Assembly (NCBI RefSeq): GCF_000172795.2
Contig: NZ_CP020947.1
Location: 2,235,001 to 2,299,000, forward strand
Length of the DNA stretch: 64,000 nucleotides
Reading direction: 5' to 3'
Source of the DNA: Rhizobium sp. CIAT894
GTDB taxonomy: Bacteria; Pseudomonadota; Alphaproteobacteria; Rhizobiales; Rhizobiaceae
Shown here: positions 26,955 through 36,322 of the stretch, one piece after another
How the letters are laid out: every line of letters starts with the position of its first letter
Position numbering within the stretch: the stretch's first letter is position 1
Made by a program: the position numbers and the translations under genes
The notes under the pieces: generated by a model
Told to the model about the DNA's origin: nothing
The model's database searches: none
The model's input: only the letters and a program-made list of their open reading frames with translations

Positions 26955-28961
26955 TCAGGCCACCTTGGCTTTCTTTGCTTCGGCCCTGCGGCGGAGGTCT
27001 GGCGGTGTCGCCTCGATGGTCAGGCTCTCGACGGCGGCGTCGAGCCCCATCGAAACCTGCTCCTGGCTGCCGAGACGGCGGATGTTGACCGTGCGCTCCT
27101 CGGCCTCCTTCCTGCCGCAGACGATGATGACCGGAACCTTGGTGACCGAGTGTTCGCGGACCTTGTAGTTGATCTTCTCGTTGCGGAAATCGGTCTCGAC
27201 GTTGAGGCCGGCATCGCGCAGCGCCTCGGCCACCTCAAGCCCGTAGGCGTCGGCTTCCGAGGTGATCGTCGCGACCACCACCTGCAGCGGCGAGACCCAG
27301 AGCGGCATATGGCCGGCGAAGTTCTCGATCAGGATCCCGAGGAAACGCTCCATCGAGCCGCAGATGGCGCGATGGATCATCACCGGCTGCGTCTTTTCGG
27401 AGTTGCTGTCGATGTAGAAGGCGCCGAAGCGTTCCGGCAGGTTGAAATCGACCTGCGTCGTGCCGCACTGCCATTCGCGACCGATCGCATCCTTGAGCGT
27501 ATACTCGAACTTCGGCCCGTAGAAGGCACCTTCGCCCGGCAGAATGCCGGTCTTGATGCGGCCTTCGGACTGCGCCTCGATCGTCTTCAGCACATCGGTC
27601 ATGACGGCTTCCGCACGGTCCCAGAGCGCGTCGGAGCCGACACGCTTTTCCGGACGGGTCGAAAGCTTGACGACGATTTCCTTGAATCCGAAGTCTTCAT
27701 AGACCGACAGGATCAGGTCGTTGATCTTCAGGCATTCGGCCGCCATCTGCTCGTCCGTGCAGAAGATGTGCGCGTCGTCCTGCGTGAAGCCGCGCACGCG
27801 CATCAGGCCATGCAACGCACCCGAAGGCTCGTAGCGATGCACCAGACCGAATTCCGCCAGCCGGATCGGCAGTTCGCGATAGGACTTCAGGCCATGCTTG
27901 AAGATCTGCACGTGGCCGGGGCAGTTCATCGGCTTCAGCGCGAAGACGCGATTATCAGCTTCCTTGTCTTCCGAATGCGTCATCGCATGCGCCGATTTCA
28001 CGGCGAACATGTTTTCCTGATACCAGCCCCAGTGACCCGAGGTTTCCCAGAGCGAGGTGTCGAGCACCTGCGGCGCGTTGACTTCTTCATAATCGACGGC
28101 GAGCCGACGGCGCATATAGGCAACGAGCGTCTGGAAGATGCGCCAGCCCTTGCCATGCCAGAAGACCACACCTGGGCCCTCCTCCTGGAAATGGAACAGG
28201 TCCATTTCGCGGCCGAGCTTGCGGTGGTCACGTTTTTCGGCCTCTGCCAGCATATGCAGATAATTGTCGAGATCGGCCTGGTCGGCCCATGCAGTGCCGT
28301 AGATGCGCGACAGCATGGCGTTGTTGCTGTCGCCGCGCCAGTAGGCGCCGGCCACCTTCATCAGCTTGAAGGCGGTGCCGACCTGGCCGGTCGAAGCCAT
28401 GTGCGGGCCGCGGCAAAGGTCGAACCATTCGCCCTGATTGTAGATCTTCAGATCCTGCCCTTCGGGAATAGCATCGACGAGTTCGACCTTGTACTGTTCC
28501 CCCTTGGCGGCAAACACGTCCTTGGCCTTTTCGCGCGACCAGATCTGCTTGGTGAAGGGCGCATTGCGGGCAATGATCTCCTTCATCTTCTTTTCGATCT
28601 TGGGCAGATCGTCGGGGGTGAAAGGCTCGTTCTTGGCAAAATCGTAATAGAAGCCGTTCTCGATCACGGGACCGATCGTCACCTGCGTGCCGGGCCAAAG
28701 CTCCTGCACGGCTTCGGCCATCACGTGTGCGGCGTCATGGCGGATGAGTTCCAGCGCACGGCCGTCCTTACGGGTAATGATCTCGATCTTGCCATCGGTG
28801 ACGGCATCGGAAAGGTCTTGCACGGTACCATCGATCGCAATGGCAACCGCGCTCTTGGCGAGCGACTTGGAAATGGATTCGGCGACATCCCTGCCGGTCG
28901 CGCCAGCCGGAAAGCTGCGTACGGAACCATCGGGAAATGTCAGGGAAATGGCGTCAGACAT
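26955..28961 (-). CDS. thrS: threonine-tRNA ligase
   Basis: 668-residue class II aminoacyl-tRNA synthetase charging tRNA-Thr. An N-terminal TGS domain ([16 protein letters not shown]) is followed by the editing domain, with [20 protein letters not shown] containing the HxxxH-type motif. The catalytic core has [13 protein letters not shown] (zinc-ligand Cys), [14 protein letters not shown] (motif 2 region) and the motif 3 arginine in [15 protein letters not shown]. The C-terminal anticodon-binding domain ends the protein. The start at ATG 28961 has AAGGAGAAA upstream; the open frame to 29102 has no such support. Length is normal. No tRNA-like or T-box leader was seen upstream. Confidence 0.98.
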   Translation of the reverse strand: MSDAISLTFPDGSVRSFPAGATGRDVAESISKSLAKSAVAIAIDGTVQDLSDAVTDGKIEIITRKDGRALELIRHDAAHVMAEAVQELWPGTQVTIGPVIENGFYYDFAKNEPFTPDDLPKIEKKMKEIIARNAPFTKQIWSREKAKDVFAAKGEQYKVELVDAIPEGQDLKIYNQGEWFDLCRGPHMASTGQVGTAFKLMKVAGAYWRGDSNNAMLSRIYGTAWADQADLDNYLHMLAEAEKRDHRKLGREMDLFHFQEEGPGVVFWHGKGWRIFQTLVAYMRRRLAVDYEEVNAPQVLDTSLWETSGHWGWYQENMFAVKSAHAMTHSEDKEADNRVFALKPMNCPGHVQIFKHGLKSYRELPIRLAEFGLVHRYEPSGALHGLMRVRGFTQDDAHIFCTDEQMAAECLKINDLILSVYEDFGFKEIVVKLSTRPEKRVGSDALWDRAEAVMTDVLKTIEAQSEGRIKTGILPGEGAFYGPKFEYTLKDAIGREWQCGTTQVDFNLPERFGAFYIDSNSEKTQPVMIHRAICGSMERFLGILIENFAGHMPLWVSPLQVVVATITSEADAYGLEVAEALRDAGLNVETDFRNEKINYKVREHSVTKVPVIIVCGRKEAEERTVNIRRLGSQEQVSMGLDAAVESLTIEATPPDLRRRAEAKKAKVA

Positions 28962-29102
28962 CGAAATTTCTCCTTGTCCAGTCCCGCCAACGAATGCGGG
29001 TGGTTGAAATGGAAGCGCCTCCATTCTTTGGATGCACCGCCGCCTGATACTCAGATTTGCGGCGCTAGTAAAGGAGAAGCGAGGCGAAACGAAACACCGC
29101 AC

Positions 29103-31247
29103 CTATCCGCCATAGCTTCCCGCATAGCTCTTGAGAGCCGATTTCAAGGGTTGATCGATTTCATCGTCGATAGACCCATCGTAAAGGCCGCGCCGTGACA
29201 GGCTCCTCTTTAGCGCCGTGCGGGTGAAAGGCGAAAACACCTTCAACTCATCGGTAATCTGCCTGTCGCCCTGCTGGATCGCGAGAAGGATGTTCTCGGC
29301 CGCATTATCGGAGCTGAAGGTCGCATCGTAAGCATAGGCAAGTCGATAGGCGGCTCTTCGGTACCCCGCGTCAGCGGCTCGGAGATACCATTTGATGGCT
29401 TCTTGCCGGTTGACAGCAATTCCGAGGCCATCGTCGTAGAAACGCCCGAGCGCGAACATGCCGCCGGCCGAATTCAGCTCGGCGGATTTCTTGTAATATT
29501 GGAATGCGATAGCTTGATCTTGATCCTTGCCGTTCTCGTAATACCACGCAAGATTAAGAGCGCCTGCCGCAGATCCCGCATCGGCCGCCTTCTGAAACCA
29601 GTTGCGGGCGATGGTCTGGTCCTCTTTGGTGCCAATGCCATTCTGGTAATAATAGCCGACGGCGTTCATCGCTTCAGGATATTGCTTGAAGGCCGCCATC
29701 ATGAACCAGCTGAGCGCCTTGGAGCGATCAATGGGCACGCCTTGCCCATATTCGTACATATCGCCCAGGGAGTATTGGGCTTTTGCATTTCCATAGGCTC
29801 CGGCCTTCGTCAGCCATTCCAGAGCCTTGCCGAAATCCTTCAGGTTTCCATCCGCTCCTCGATAGAGAGTCCCGAGCCTGTACATCGCGTCGGCAGATTT
29901 CTTGTTCGCCGCGGCTTCGTACCACTCGATCGCTTTCGCATAGTCGCGAACGACCCCATCGCCATCCTCATATTTGATGCCGAGCAGGATCATCGCCGTG
30001 GCGTTATCAGCGGCCGCGCCTTTTTCCAGATAGTCGATCGACTTGCCGTCGTTCCGTGGCAGATTGGCATCATTGGCGTACATTTCGCCAAGCTCGGCGA
30101 AGGCCTCGATATATCCGTTCTCCGCAGCGGCCTTTAACCAGTGCACGGCTTCTCTCGAATCCTGAGCAGTACCTTCGCCTCTTTCATACATAAGCCCGAC
30201 ACAATACTGGGCCTTGGCCGAACCACTTTCGGCGGCCTTGAAATACCAGGCAAAGGATTTTTTGGCGTCGGCAGTCGTACCCGTACCGTCATAGGAGCGG
30301 TCCGCGACTTCAAGATATGCGTCCTCATCTCCTTCGTCGGCCGCCTTCTGGAACCATTCGAAAGCTTTCACCGCATCCTTTGGAAGACCGCTGCCGTTTT
30401 CATAACCGTAGGCAAGGACCCGCATGGCATAGGTGTCGCCCGAAGCAGCCGACTTCTCGAGCCACTTAACGCCGTTTTCGACGTCGCGAGGACCACCCGT
30501 TCCCATATAGAGCGATTGGCCGAAATGTCGGGCGCCGCTTGAATCTCCGAGTTCGGCAGATTTTTCATACCAGATGCGGGCTTCGCCCTCGTCTGCCGGC
30601 ACACCTTTACCCTGCTCATATATGCTGCCCACATCCGCCATGGCACGGGCATCTCCGCGAGAGGCGGCTTCTTTCATCCAGTACATGGCTTGGTCATAGC
30701 GCGGATCGGGCATATTCAAGAAAAGCCAAGCCTTGCCGCGATAGGCAGCGACTATCCCTTGCGTAATTGCCTGATCCAGCAGGGCCTCTGCCTTGGCGAA
30801 GTCTCGCTCCGTTTCCTTGCCCGCGATGTAAACGTCTGCCAGCGTCCTCATCGCGCTGCCGTCGCCAAGCGCCACGGCTTTCTCGAGGAGATCGAGGGCC
30901 GTCCTTTTCTGCCCCTTGTCCCCATCTTTCAGATAAAATCGAGCGAGGGTCGTCATCCCATCGGCGGAGCCTTTCCGCACCAGATCGTCCAGCATGGTAA
31001 CAGCGCGTTCGGTGTTATTTTCCGTTCCAATACCTCTTGTGTAAAGAAATGCGATGTCCGTTGTCGCCCTCTCATCACCCTTTTGTGCTGCAGCTGAAAG
31101 CAATTCAAAAGCCCGCTCGGCGTCGACCGAAACCCCGATCCCATCCAGATACATCCAGGAAAGCGATCTCTTGCCGGAATATAGCCCAGTCGTTCTGCAA
31201 GTTCGAAATAGGAGCGCGCCATGACGAAGTCCTGCGAAACGCCCCAT
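29103..31247 (-). CDS. Sel1-repeat protein, main part (downstream of a frameshift)
   Basis: About 700 residues almost wholly made of Sel1-like (TPR-related) repeats of 36-38 residues. About sixteen are visible, each with the pattern A-x-x-x-L-G-x-x-Y-x-x-G-x-G (examples AMADVGSIYEQGKGVPADEG and AQYSLGDMYEYGQGVPIDRS). The C-terminal 60 residues are not repeats. Such solenoids are protein-interaction scaffolds; in rhizobia some act in exopolysaccharide regulation or envelope stress. The first roughly 20 residues of this reading frame do not look like a real start: the natural N-terminus (signal peptide and first repeats) lies in another frame upstream at 31172-31702. The two frames join at about 31168-31174, so the gene appears broken by one missing base or carries a sequencing error. 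Confidence 0.8.
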   Translation of the reverse strand: MGRFAGLRHGALLFRTCRTTGLYSGKRSLSWMYLDGIGVSVDAERAFELLSAAAQKGDERATTDIAFLYTRGIGTENNTERAVTMLDDLVRKGSADGMTTLARFYLKDGDKGQKRTALDLLEKAVALGDGSAMRTLADVYIAGKETERDFAKAEALLDQAITQGIVAAYRGKAWLFLNMPDPRYDQAMYWMKEAASRGDARAMADVGSIYEQGKGVPADEGEARIWYEKSAELGDSSGARHFGQSLYMGTGGPRDVENGVKWLEKSAASGDTYAMRVLAYGYENGSGLPKDAVKAFEWFQKAADEGDEDAYLEVADRSYDGTGTTADAKKSFAWYFKAAESGSAKAQYCVGLMYERGEGTAQDSREAVHWLKAAAENGYIEAFAELGEMYANDANLPRNDGKSIDYLEKGAAADNATAMILLGIKYEDGDGVVRDYAKAIEWYEAAANKKSADAMYRLGTLYRGADGNLKDFGKALEWLTKAGAYGNAKAQYSLGDMYEYGQGVPIDRSKALSWFMMAAFKQYPEAMNAVGYYYQNGIGTKEDQTIARNWFQKAADAGSAAGALNLAWYYENGKDQDQAIAFQYYKKSAELNSAGGMFALGRFYDDGLGIAVNRQEAIKWYLRAADAGYRRAAYRLAYAYDATFSSDNAAENILLAIQQGDRQITDELKVFSPFTRTALKRSLSRRGLYDGSIDDEIDQPLKSALKSYAGSYGG

Positions 31248-31702
31248 CCCAGCTTATACATTTCTCCGAGATAATCGGCCGAGCGCGGATCGTTTGCTTC
31301 TCTTGCCTTTCGCAGCCAGGACAGCGCGGTATTGAAATCGCGCTCACGTCCGAAACCGTAAGCAGATGCCGCCGCCAGATAATCCATGGAGGGGGCGTGC
31401 CCCTGGGCAGCCAATTCCTCGAATCCGGCAAGTGCCGGCTCATATTGCTGAAGATTGAACTTGCTGGCGAGCCAGAAGTAACGGGCGTCGATGGAGCTTG
31501 GTTCTGCCTCCAAATAGGCTTCGCAAGCGGCAAGCGCATCCCGCCAGTAAGCGAGATTGTTGATATCTACGTCATCACGCGCCAGATGGCGGCAGTTGGC
31601 CTCCGATGCGGAGGTAGCTGCGTTTGCGGCAGTTGCGGGAGAATTGACAATGGAGACAGTCAGAAAAAGTGACGCGATCGCGAGAGAGTTAAATAGCTTC
31701 AT
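30953..31702 (-). CDS. Sel1-repeat protein, N-terminal part (upstream of a frameshift)
   Basis: The meaningful part is 31172-31702, about 177 residues: a signal peptide (SLAIASLFLTVSIVNSPATA), a Cys-containing linker and the first three to four Sel1/TPR repeats (AQGHAPSMDYLAAASAYGFG, RSADYLGEMYKLGWGVSQDF). After FELAERLGYIPA the frame leaves the repeat pattern and reads unrelated sequence to a stop at 30953. The repeat resumes one base over in the 29103-31247 frame as KRSLSWMYLDGIGV. Together the two would encode an exported protein of about 866 residues. As drawn here it would give a truncated protein. Whether the break is genuine cannot be decided from one sequence. Confidence 0.7.
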   Translation of the reverse strand: MKLFNSLAIASLFLTVSIVNSPATAANAATSASEANCRHLARDDVDINNLAYWRDALAACEAYLEAEPSSIDARYFWLASKFNLQQYEPALAGFEELAAQGHAPSMDYLAAASAYGFGRERDFNTALSWLRKAREANDPRSADYLGEMYKLGWGVSQDFVMARSYFELAERLGYIPARDRFPGCIWMGSGFRSTPSGLLNCFQLQHKRVMRGRQRTSHFFTQEVLERKITPNALLPCWTIWCGKAPPMG

Positions 31703-31858
31703 CTGGGAGAATGTTTCAAAACCATAGCAGGAAATACAGTGATATCCGTCAATTATTCAACTGCAAGTACATTTTTCTTCGATGATGAAAGGTTTTGAAG
31801 ACGTGTTTTCCCTGCATCTATCGGGCATCATTTCCCGCCGTTGTAGGGAATAAGCCGA

Positions 31859-32386
31859 CTATATGACCATTTCGGCAAGGCCGCACACCGTGTTCCAGTT
31901 GCGCATCGTGCCGACGCCGAGGCGCTTGGTCGTCAGCGCGGAAAGCAGCTTGGACTGGCTCGGCTTGCCGGCGAAATCGATCCAGAGGTCGCCGCCGACG
32001 ACGGCGATGCGCTGTCCTTCGGTCATCAGCGGCTTCAGCGCTTCTACCTTTTCCGGATCGACCGGCAGGCGCATAACCCGGACGATGACCTGATCGCCGC
32101 TGCCGTCCTTGAAAGGATTGGTGCTGCAAAGTGCCATCCAGGTGCAATCGCTGCGCACGATGATATCGACATGTTTGCCGAATTTTTCTTCGAATCCCTC
32201 TTCCAGCGCGACCTCGAGTTCGTGCGGTCGCATTTCATCGGCTTCGAACACGAGATTGCCTGTTGAAACCAACGTGCGCGGTTCGCGATAACCGAGTTCT
32301 TCGGCAAGCGCGCGCAGATCCTCCATAATGACGCGGCGGTCGCGCGTCAGGACAATGCTGTGCAGAAGGGCGACGAACAGGCTCAT
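31859..32386 (-). CDS. DUF1697 family protein
   Basis: 175-residue cytoplasmic protein of the DUF1697 family, recognisable from the central LRALAEELGYREPRTLVSTG and GNLVFEAD, where most members read Y-I-N-S-G-N-V-x-F. The C-terminal end has LTTKRLGVGTMRNWNTVCGL, close to the family's T-x-R-N-W-N-T-V ending. Function of the family is unknown; structural relatives have a ferredoxin-like fold. The N-terminus (MSLFVALLHSIVLTRDRRVI) matches the normal family start. Its ATG at 32386 overlaps the yidD stop by 4 bp, so translation is coupled to yidD. Confidence 0.85.
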   Translation of the reverse strand: MSLFVALLHSIVLTRDRRVIMEDLRALAEELGYREPRTLVSTGNLVFEADEMRPHELEVALEEGFEEKFGKHVDIIVRSDCTWMALCSTNPFKDGSGDQVIVRVMRLPVDPEKVEALKPLMTEGQRIAVVGGDLWIDFAGKPSQSKLLSALTTKRLGVGTMRNWNTVCGLAEMVI

Positions 32387-32796
32387 GGTGCTTCCCCTCT
32401 CTCGCGTCCGAGGGCGAGATAACGCCACGGCGTCCACCAGTGGAAGTCTTCGCCGAGCATTTCCGGCACCTGATCGAGGCCGCTGGTGCCGCCCGGGCCG
32501 CAGCGGCCGACGCGAAACAGCGTCATCCAGCCGCCGGCCCACAGGCCGTGGCGGGCGATCGACTCGTAGCCATATTCGGAGCAGGTCGGGATATGGCGGC
32601 AGGAATTGCCGACAAATCCGGAAAGCGTCAGCTGATAGAGGCGAATGAACCCCATGCCGAGCAGTCGGTCGGGGGACTTACGGAAGGGACCGGTATAATT
32701 GCGGGAGGCGCGTGCGGGTTTTTTACGCGACTTTTCCGGTCCGGCGGCACCGCCGTCGTCCTCATCGCCTGCCTGCAGAGCGCAGAACTCGCACAT
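32383..32796 (-). CDS. yidD: membrane protein insertion efficiency factor YidD
   Basis: 137-residue YidD homologue, a peripheral membrane protein that assists YidC-dependent insertion. The core is typical: FIRLYQLTLSGFVGNSCRHI followed by PTCSEYGYESIARHGLWAGG, with the conserved cysteines in NSCRHIPTCS, then RVGRCGPGGTSGLDQVP. An N-terminal extension of about 45 residues rich in Lys/Arg and two cysteines (CEFCALQ) is longer than in E. coli YidD. YidD is usually next to rnpA and yidC; here it is unlinked and instead sits between a NifU-like gene (5 bp gap) and DUF1697 (4-bp overlap), forming a three-gene operon. Confidence 0.95.
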   Translation of the reverse strand: MCEFCALQAGDEDDGGAAGPEKSRKKPARASRNYTGPFRKSPDRLLGMGFIRLYQLTLSGFVGNSCRHIPTCSEYGYESIARHGLWAGGWMTLFRVGRCGPGGTSGLDQVPEMLGEDFHWWTPWRYLALGRERGEAP

Positions 32797-32801
32797 CTCA
32801 G

Positions 32802-33248
32802 TTACGCCTCGACAACTTCCGCCCGTTTCGCCTCGATCTGCCCGATCGCATCGACGACGGCATCGAAGGTCAGCATCGTCGAGGCATGGCGGGCCTTGTA
32901 GTCCCGCACCGGCAGCAGATAACGCATGTCTTCGAACCGTCCCTCCGGCCCTGCCCCATCCGCTTTCAGCATGGCAAGCATGTCCTCGCGTGCCCGGCGC
33001 AATTCGCCCGATGTGGCGCCGACGACATGGCGCGCCATGATCGAGGACGAGGCCTGGCCGAGCGCGCAGGCCTTCACCTCATGGGCAAAGCCGGTCACGA
33101 TATCGCCGTCCATTTTCAGCCAGATCCTGACCTTCGAGCCGCAAAGTTTCGAATAGGCCTGGGCGCTCGCATCGGCCTCATCAAGCGTGCCGGTCAACGG
33201 AATATTGCCGGCGAATTCGAGGATCTTGCTGTTATAGATGTCGTCCAT
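32802..33248 (-). CDS. NifU/IscU/SufU-like iron-sulfur scaffold family protein
   Basis: 148-residue protein of the IscU/SufU family, which normally assembles Fe-S clusters on three cysteines. Here C36 (SKLCGSK) and C61 (VKACALGQASSS) are kept, while the third position reads KARHAST, so His121 stands where the last cysteine is expected. The ATG at 33248 starts the conserved DDIYNSKILEFA; an in-frame TTG six codons earlier is an alternative. Related proteins are common in alphaproteobacteria that also use SUF. It is either a scaffold with an altered ligand set or a sulfur carrier. It is the first gene of the run with yidD and DUF1697 and is divergent from folE. Confidence 0.85.
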   Translation of the reverse strand: MDDIYNSKILEFAGNIPLTGTLDEADASAQAYSKLCGSKVRIWLKMDGDIVTGFAHEVKACALGQASSSIMARHVVGATSGELRRAREDMLAMLKADGAGPEGRFEDMRYLLPVRDYKARHASTMLTFDAVVDAIGQIEAKRAEVVEA

Positions 33249-33557
33249 GTTGGATTTCCGCTCCAAAATCGCTGCGGATCGGCCTCAATAAGGCTGTTAT
33301 TGTTATTGAAACAAAAAACACACCGTGTCATCTGAGGATACTTACATACGATGGCCGTATTCCTATATGTATGTCGTTCGAAGGCCATGAAAATGCAATG
33401 GCCTCGTGTAAGTTTGATTGGGAAACCGTGCCGGACGGGTGTTGAATACGCCCTGAAAGCCCCGGAGCCTGCCAAAGGTGCATGAATTCCCGCATGGGAT
33501 TGACCAGTGGCGATTCCGACAGATCGGTCCGCGGTGCGGACCAGGAGACCATTGTTC
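33249..33557. promoter_or_regulatory. 309-bp divergent region between the NifU-like gene and folE
   Basis: No gene was recognised. The region is relatively AT-rich in its left half (33280-33420) and contains three copies of the word ATGGCC/GGCCAT (near 33352, 33384 and 33399) around ACATAC...GTATGT, possible but unproven regulatory sequence. No known riboswitch was recognised upstream of folE. Confidence 0.3.
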
Positions 33558-34172
33558 ATGGACGCCATCGTAAAAAACTTTCCGCAGACGAACCGCGACT
33601 CCGACCGCCCCTCCCAGCAGGAGGCCGAAGAAGCCGTTCGCGTCCTGCTGCGCTGGGCCGGTGACAACCCGGCGCGCGAAGGCCTCATCGAAACGCCGGC
33701 CCGTGTCGTCAAATCGTACCGCGAGCTGTTTTCCGGCTACGACATGGCGCCCGAAGACGTGCTTGGCCGCACCTTCGAAGAGGTCGCCGGCTACGATGAC
33801 ATGGTCCTCGTCAGGGATATTCCGTTCTTCTCGCATTGCGAACACCACATGGTGCCGATCATCGGCAAGGCCCACGTTGCCTATATGCCGGACGGGCGTG
33901 TGCTCGGCCTGTCGAAGATAGCCCGTGTCGTCGAGATCTACGGCCGCCGCCTGCAGACGCAGGAAACGATGACCGCGCAAATCGCCCGGGCCATCGACGA
34001 TACGCTGAATCCGCGCGGTGTCGCAGTGATGATCGAGGCCGAACACATGTGCATGGCGATGCGCGGCGTTCAGAAGCAGGGCTCGACCACGCTGACGACG
34101 ACGTTTACGGGTACGTTCAAGACCGAGCCGGCCGATCAGGCCCGTTTCATGACCATGGTGCGGAGCCGCTGA
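33558..34172 (+). CDS. folE: GTP cyclohydrolase I
   Basis: 204-residue type IA GTP cyclohydrolase converting GTP to 7,8-dihydroneopterin triphosphate, the first step of folate (and tetrahydrobiopterin) synthesis. The signature segments are present: [20 protein letters not shown] (Zn-binding Cys and His), [20 protein letters not shown], and [17 protein letters not shown] (second Zn Cys and pterin-binding). The start at ATG 33558 follows AGGAG; upstream in-frame codons extend the protein into non-conserved sequence. It is followed after 25 bp by hisI on the same strand. Both enzymes are Zn-dependent cyclohydrolases opening purine rings, but they belong to different pathways. Confidence 0.98.
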   Translation: MDAIVKNFPQTNRDSDRPSQQEAEEAVRVLLRWAGDNPAREGLIETPARVVKSYRELFSGYDMAPEDVLGRTFEEVAGYDDMVLVRDIPFFSHCEHHMVPIIGKAHVAYMPDGRVLGLSKIARVVEIYGRRLQTQETMTAQIARAIDDTLNPRGVAVMIEAEHMCMAMRGVQKQGSTTLTTTFTGTFKTEPADQARFMTMVRSR

Positions 34173-34197
34173 TACCGGCTCCCTCAGGAGGGCCGCG

Positions 34198-34650
34198 ATG
34201 AACCAACTGATCTTCAATCAACCATCCGAGGACAAGTCGGCGTTGGAAGACGCCGGCGATTTCACGCCGCGTTTCGATGACCGCGGCCTGATCACCGCCA
34301 TCGTCACCGACGCGGGCGACGGCGAGCTTCTGATGGTGGCGCATATGAACGCGCAGGCCTTGGCGCTGACTATCCAGACCGGCACGGCCCATTATTTCAG
34401 CCGTTCGCGCGGCAAGATCTGGAAGAAGGGGGAGACCTCGGGCAATCTCCAGACTGTCAAGGAAATTCGCACCGATTGCGATCAGGACGCCATCTGGCTG
34501 AAGGTCGAAGTCGCCGGTCACGATGCCACCTGTCACACCGGCCGCCGCTCCTGCTTCTATCGGACGATCACGCTTCGGGACGGAAAGCCGATGCTCGATA
34601 TCGTTGACGACGAGCTTCATTTCGATCCGCAGGATATCTACGGAAAATAA
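34198..34650 (+). CDS. hisI: phosphoribosyl-AMP cyclohydrolase
   Basis: 150-residue enzyme opening the purine ring of phosphoribosyl-AMP, the third step of histidine synthesis. The core matches His[50 protein letters not shown] (metal-binding Asp/Cys) and [11 protein letters not shown] (Zn-binding Cys). It lacks the C-terminal phosphoribosyl-ATP pyrophosphatase (HisE) domain fused in enterobacteria, so hisE must be elsewhere, as in other rhizobia. AGGAGGGCCGCG precedes the ATG. It is separated from other his genes and is probably expressed with folE. Confidence 0.98.
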   Translation: MNQLIFNQPSEDKSALEDAGDFTPRFDDRGLITAIVTDAGDGELLMVAHMNAQALALTIQTGTAHYFSRSRGKIWKKGETSGNLQTVKEIRTDCDQDAIWLKVEVAGHDATCHTGRRSCFYRTITLRDGKPMLDIVDDELHFDPQDIYGK

Positions 34651-34766
34651 GGCCGAATTCTCCGGCATTTGCTCCTTATTGCGCCAGAAATCGCTTCTAT
34701 ATACCATTTGGAAACTGATCGGGCACACTATCGGAACAATGTGTTCTGCTGGGAGGAGAGCGCGCC

Positions 34767-35729
34767 ATGCTGAGCTGGAGTCTGCATCGTCAAAGCTCTG
34801 AAGGCGAGGGTTCAGGTTCCGGCATGTCGACCACGCTGGAGACGGTCCCGCCTCCGGCACCCGTCAGGAAAATCAAGATTGCACTGGCGCTCGGCGGTGG
34901 CGCGGCCCGCGGCTGGGCCCATATCGGCGTGCTGCGCGCCCTCGACGAGGCAAAAGTCGAGATCGGCATGATTGCCGGCACCTCGATCGGCGCGCTGGTC
35001 GGAGGCTGCTATCTCGCCGGCAAACTTGATGAACTCGAAAATTTCGCTCGCTCGCTGACCATGCGTCGCATCGCCAGCCTCCTCGATCTCACCATCGGCG
35101 GCAGCGGCCTGTTCGGCGGCATGCGGCTGACCAAGCGCATGCAAGAGCATCTCGAAGGCCTGAACGTCGAGGATCTCGACCGGCCCTTCGTCGCCGTCGC
35201 CGCCGAGGTCAATACCGGCCACGAGGTGTGGATCGCCAATGGTTCGCTGATCACGGCGCTGCGCGCCTCCTATGCCCTGCCCGGCATTTTCGAGCCGGTG
35301 CGCAGCAATCACCGCACGCTGGTCGACGGCGCCCTGGTCAATCCCGTCCCCGTCTCCGTCTGCCGCGCCTACGAGCAGCCGCTCGTCGTCGCCGTCAATC
35401 TCAACTACGATCTCTATGGCCGCTCGGCCGTCGTCCGGCACAATGCCAGCCTCTCGCCGCAGGAAGTGCAGAAGCAGGAAGAGGCGCCCTATGCCCGTCT
35501 CGGCATGACGGGCGTCATGGTCCAGGCTTTCAATATCATTCAGGACAGGATCGCCCGCGCCCGCCTTGCCGGCGACCCGCCGGATATTTCGCTGCAGCCG
35601 CGTCTGAGTTATATCGGCCTTTCCGAGTTCCATCGGGCCGGCGAAGCGATCGAACGCGGCTACGAGGAAGCCAGAGCCAGGCTCCCCGAAATCAAGCGCA
35701 TGCAGGAAGTCTACGCCAGCTCCCCCTGA
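34767..35729 (+). CDS. patatin-like phospholipase (RssA/NTE type)
   Basis: 320-residue lipid acyl hydrolase. The patatin domain (about 36-215) has the oxyanion-hole motif LGGGAARGWAHIG, the nucleophile elbow GTSIGALVGG (GxSxG) and the catalytic Asp in LVDGALVNPVPV (DGA/G). It is expected to act at the membrane on phospholipids or related esters. The N-terminal 35 residues are Ser/Gly-rich and probably disordered. GGGAGGAG lies at good spacing before the ATG. It has the same orientation as hisI (116 bp gap) but is unrelated in function. The natural substrate is unknown. Confidence 0.92.
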   Translation: MLSWSLHRQSSEGEGSGSGMSTTLETVPPPAPVRKIKIALALGGGAARGWAHIGVLRALDEAKVEIGMIAGTSIGALVGGCYLAGKLDELENFARSLTMRRIASLLDLTIGGSGLFGGMRLTKRMQEHLEGLNVEDLDRPFVAVAAEVNTGHEVWIANGSLITALRASYALPGIFEPVRSNHRTLVDGALVNPVPVSVCRAYEQPLVVAVNLNYDLYGRSAVVRHNASLSPQEVQKQEEAPYARLGMTGVMVQAFNIIQDRIARARLAGDPPDISLQPRLSYIGLSEFHRAGEAIERGYEEARARLPEIKRMQEVYASSP

Positions 35730-35795
35730 TCGACATCATCCGCAAGCCCGTAGCCGTTTCGCGGCAACGGCATCACTCGAGCGAGGACGAAAACC

Positions 35796-36230
35796 TCAGC
35801 CGGCGATATAGGCCTTGATCTCCTCGGTCTCGCGCTCGACTTCGGCGATACGCGATTTTACCACGTCGCCGATCGAGATGATGCCGACAAGCCTGCCGTT
35901 GTTTTCCACCGGCACGTGGCGGAAACGGCGGCTGGTCATCAGTTCCATCAGCTCGTTGACGGTCGTCTCTTCGTGGCAGCGGTAGACCTTCGCGGTCATC
36001 ACCTGGGCCAGCGACTGGTCGAGGCCGTCCTTGCCATGTTTGGCGATGGCATGCACGAGATCGCGCTCGGTGAACATTCCGGAAATCCGGTTCTCCATGC
36101 CGACGACGACGATAGCGCCGATCTTCTTCTTGCTGAGGATGACCGCCGCTTCGGCGACGGTGGTGTTCGGCCCGGCGGTGAAAACGTCCCTGCCCTTCAG
36201 GTCGAGAATTGCTTTGACTGAACTGGTCAT
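35796..36230 (-). CDS. CBS-domain-pair protein
   Basis: 144-residue cytoplasmic protein made of two tandem CBS motifs. The first has NTTVAEAAVILSKKKIGAIV followed by FTERDLVHAI. The second has ETTVNELMELMTSRRFRHVP followed by GIISIGDVVK. CBS pairs bind adenosine nucleotides or S-adenosylmethionine and act as energy or ligand sensors. No catalytic domain is attached, so it probably regulates a partner. The reading frame is complete and the start ATG follows AGGAGGTTCGA, a strong site. It converges with the patatin gene, with 66 bp between the stops. Confidence 0.93.
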   Translation of the reverse strand: MTSSVKAILDLKGRDVFTAGPNTTVAEAAVILSKKKIGAIVVVGMENRISGMFTERDLVHAIAKHGKDGLDQSLAQVMTAKVYRCHEETTVNELMELMTSRRFRHVPVENNGRLVGIISIGDVVKSRIAEVERETEEIKAYIAG

Positions 36231-36322
36231 TCGAACCTCCTATGTCCGTGAACCACTTGTCACAGGCATCCGCGACGGTTTTCTCCCCCCAACGCGGATA
36301 GGTCGATGGTGCACTGCCCGGC

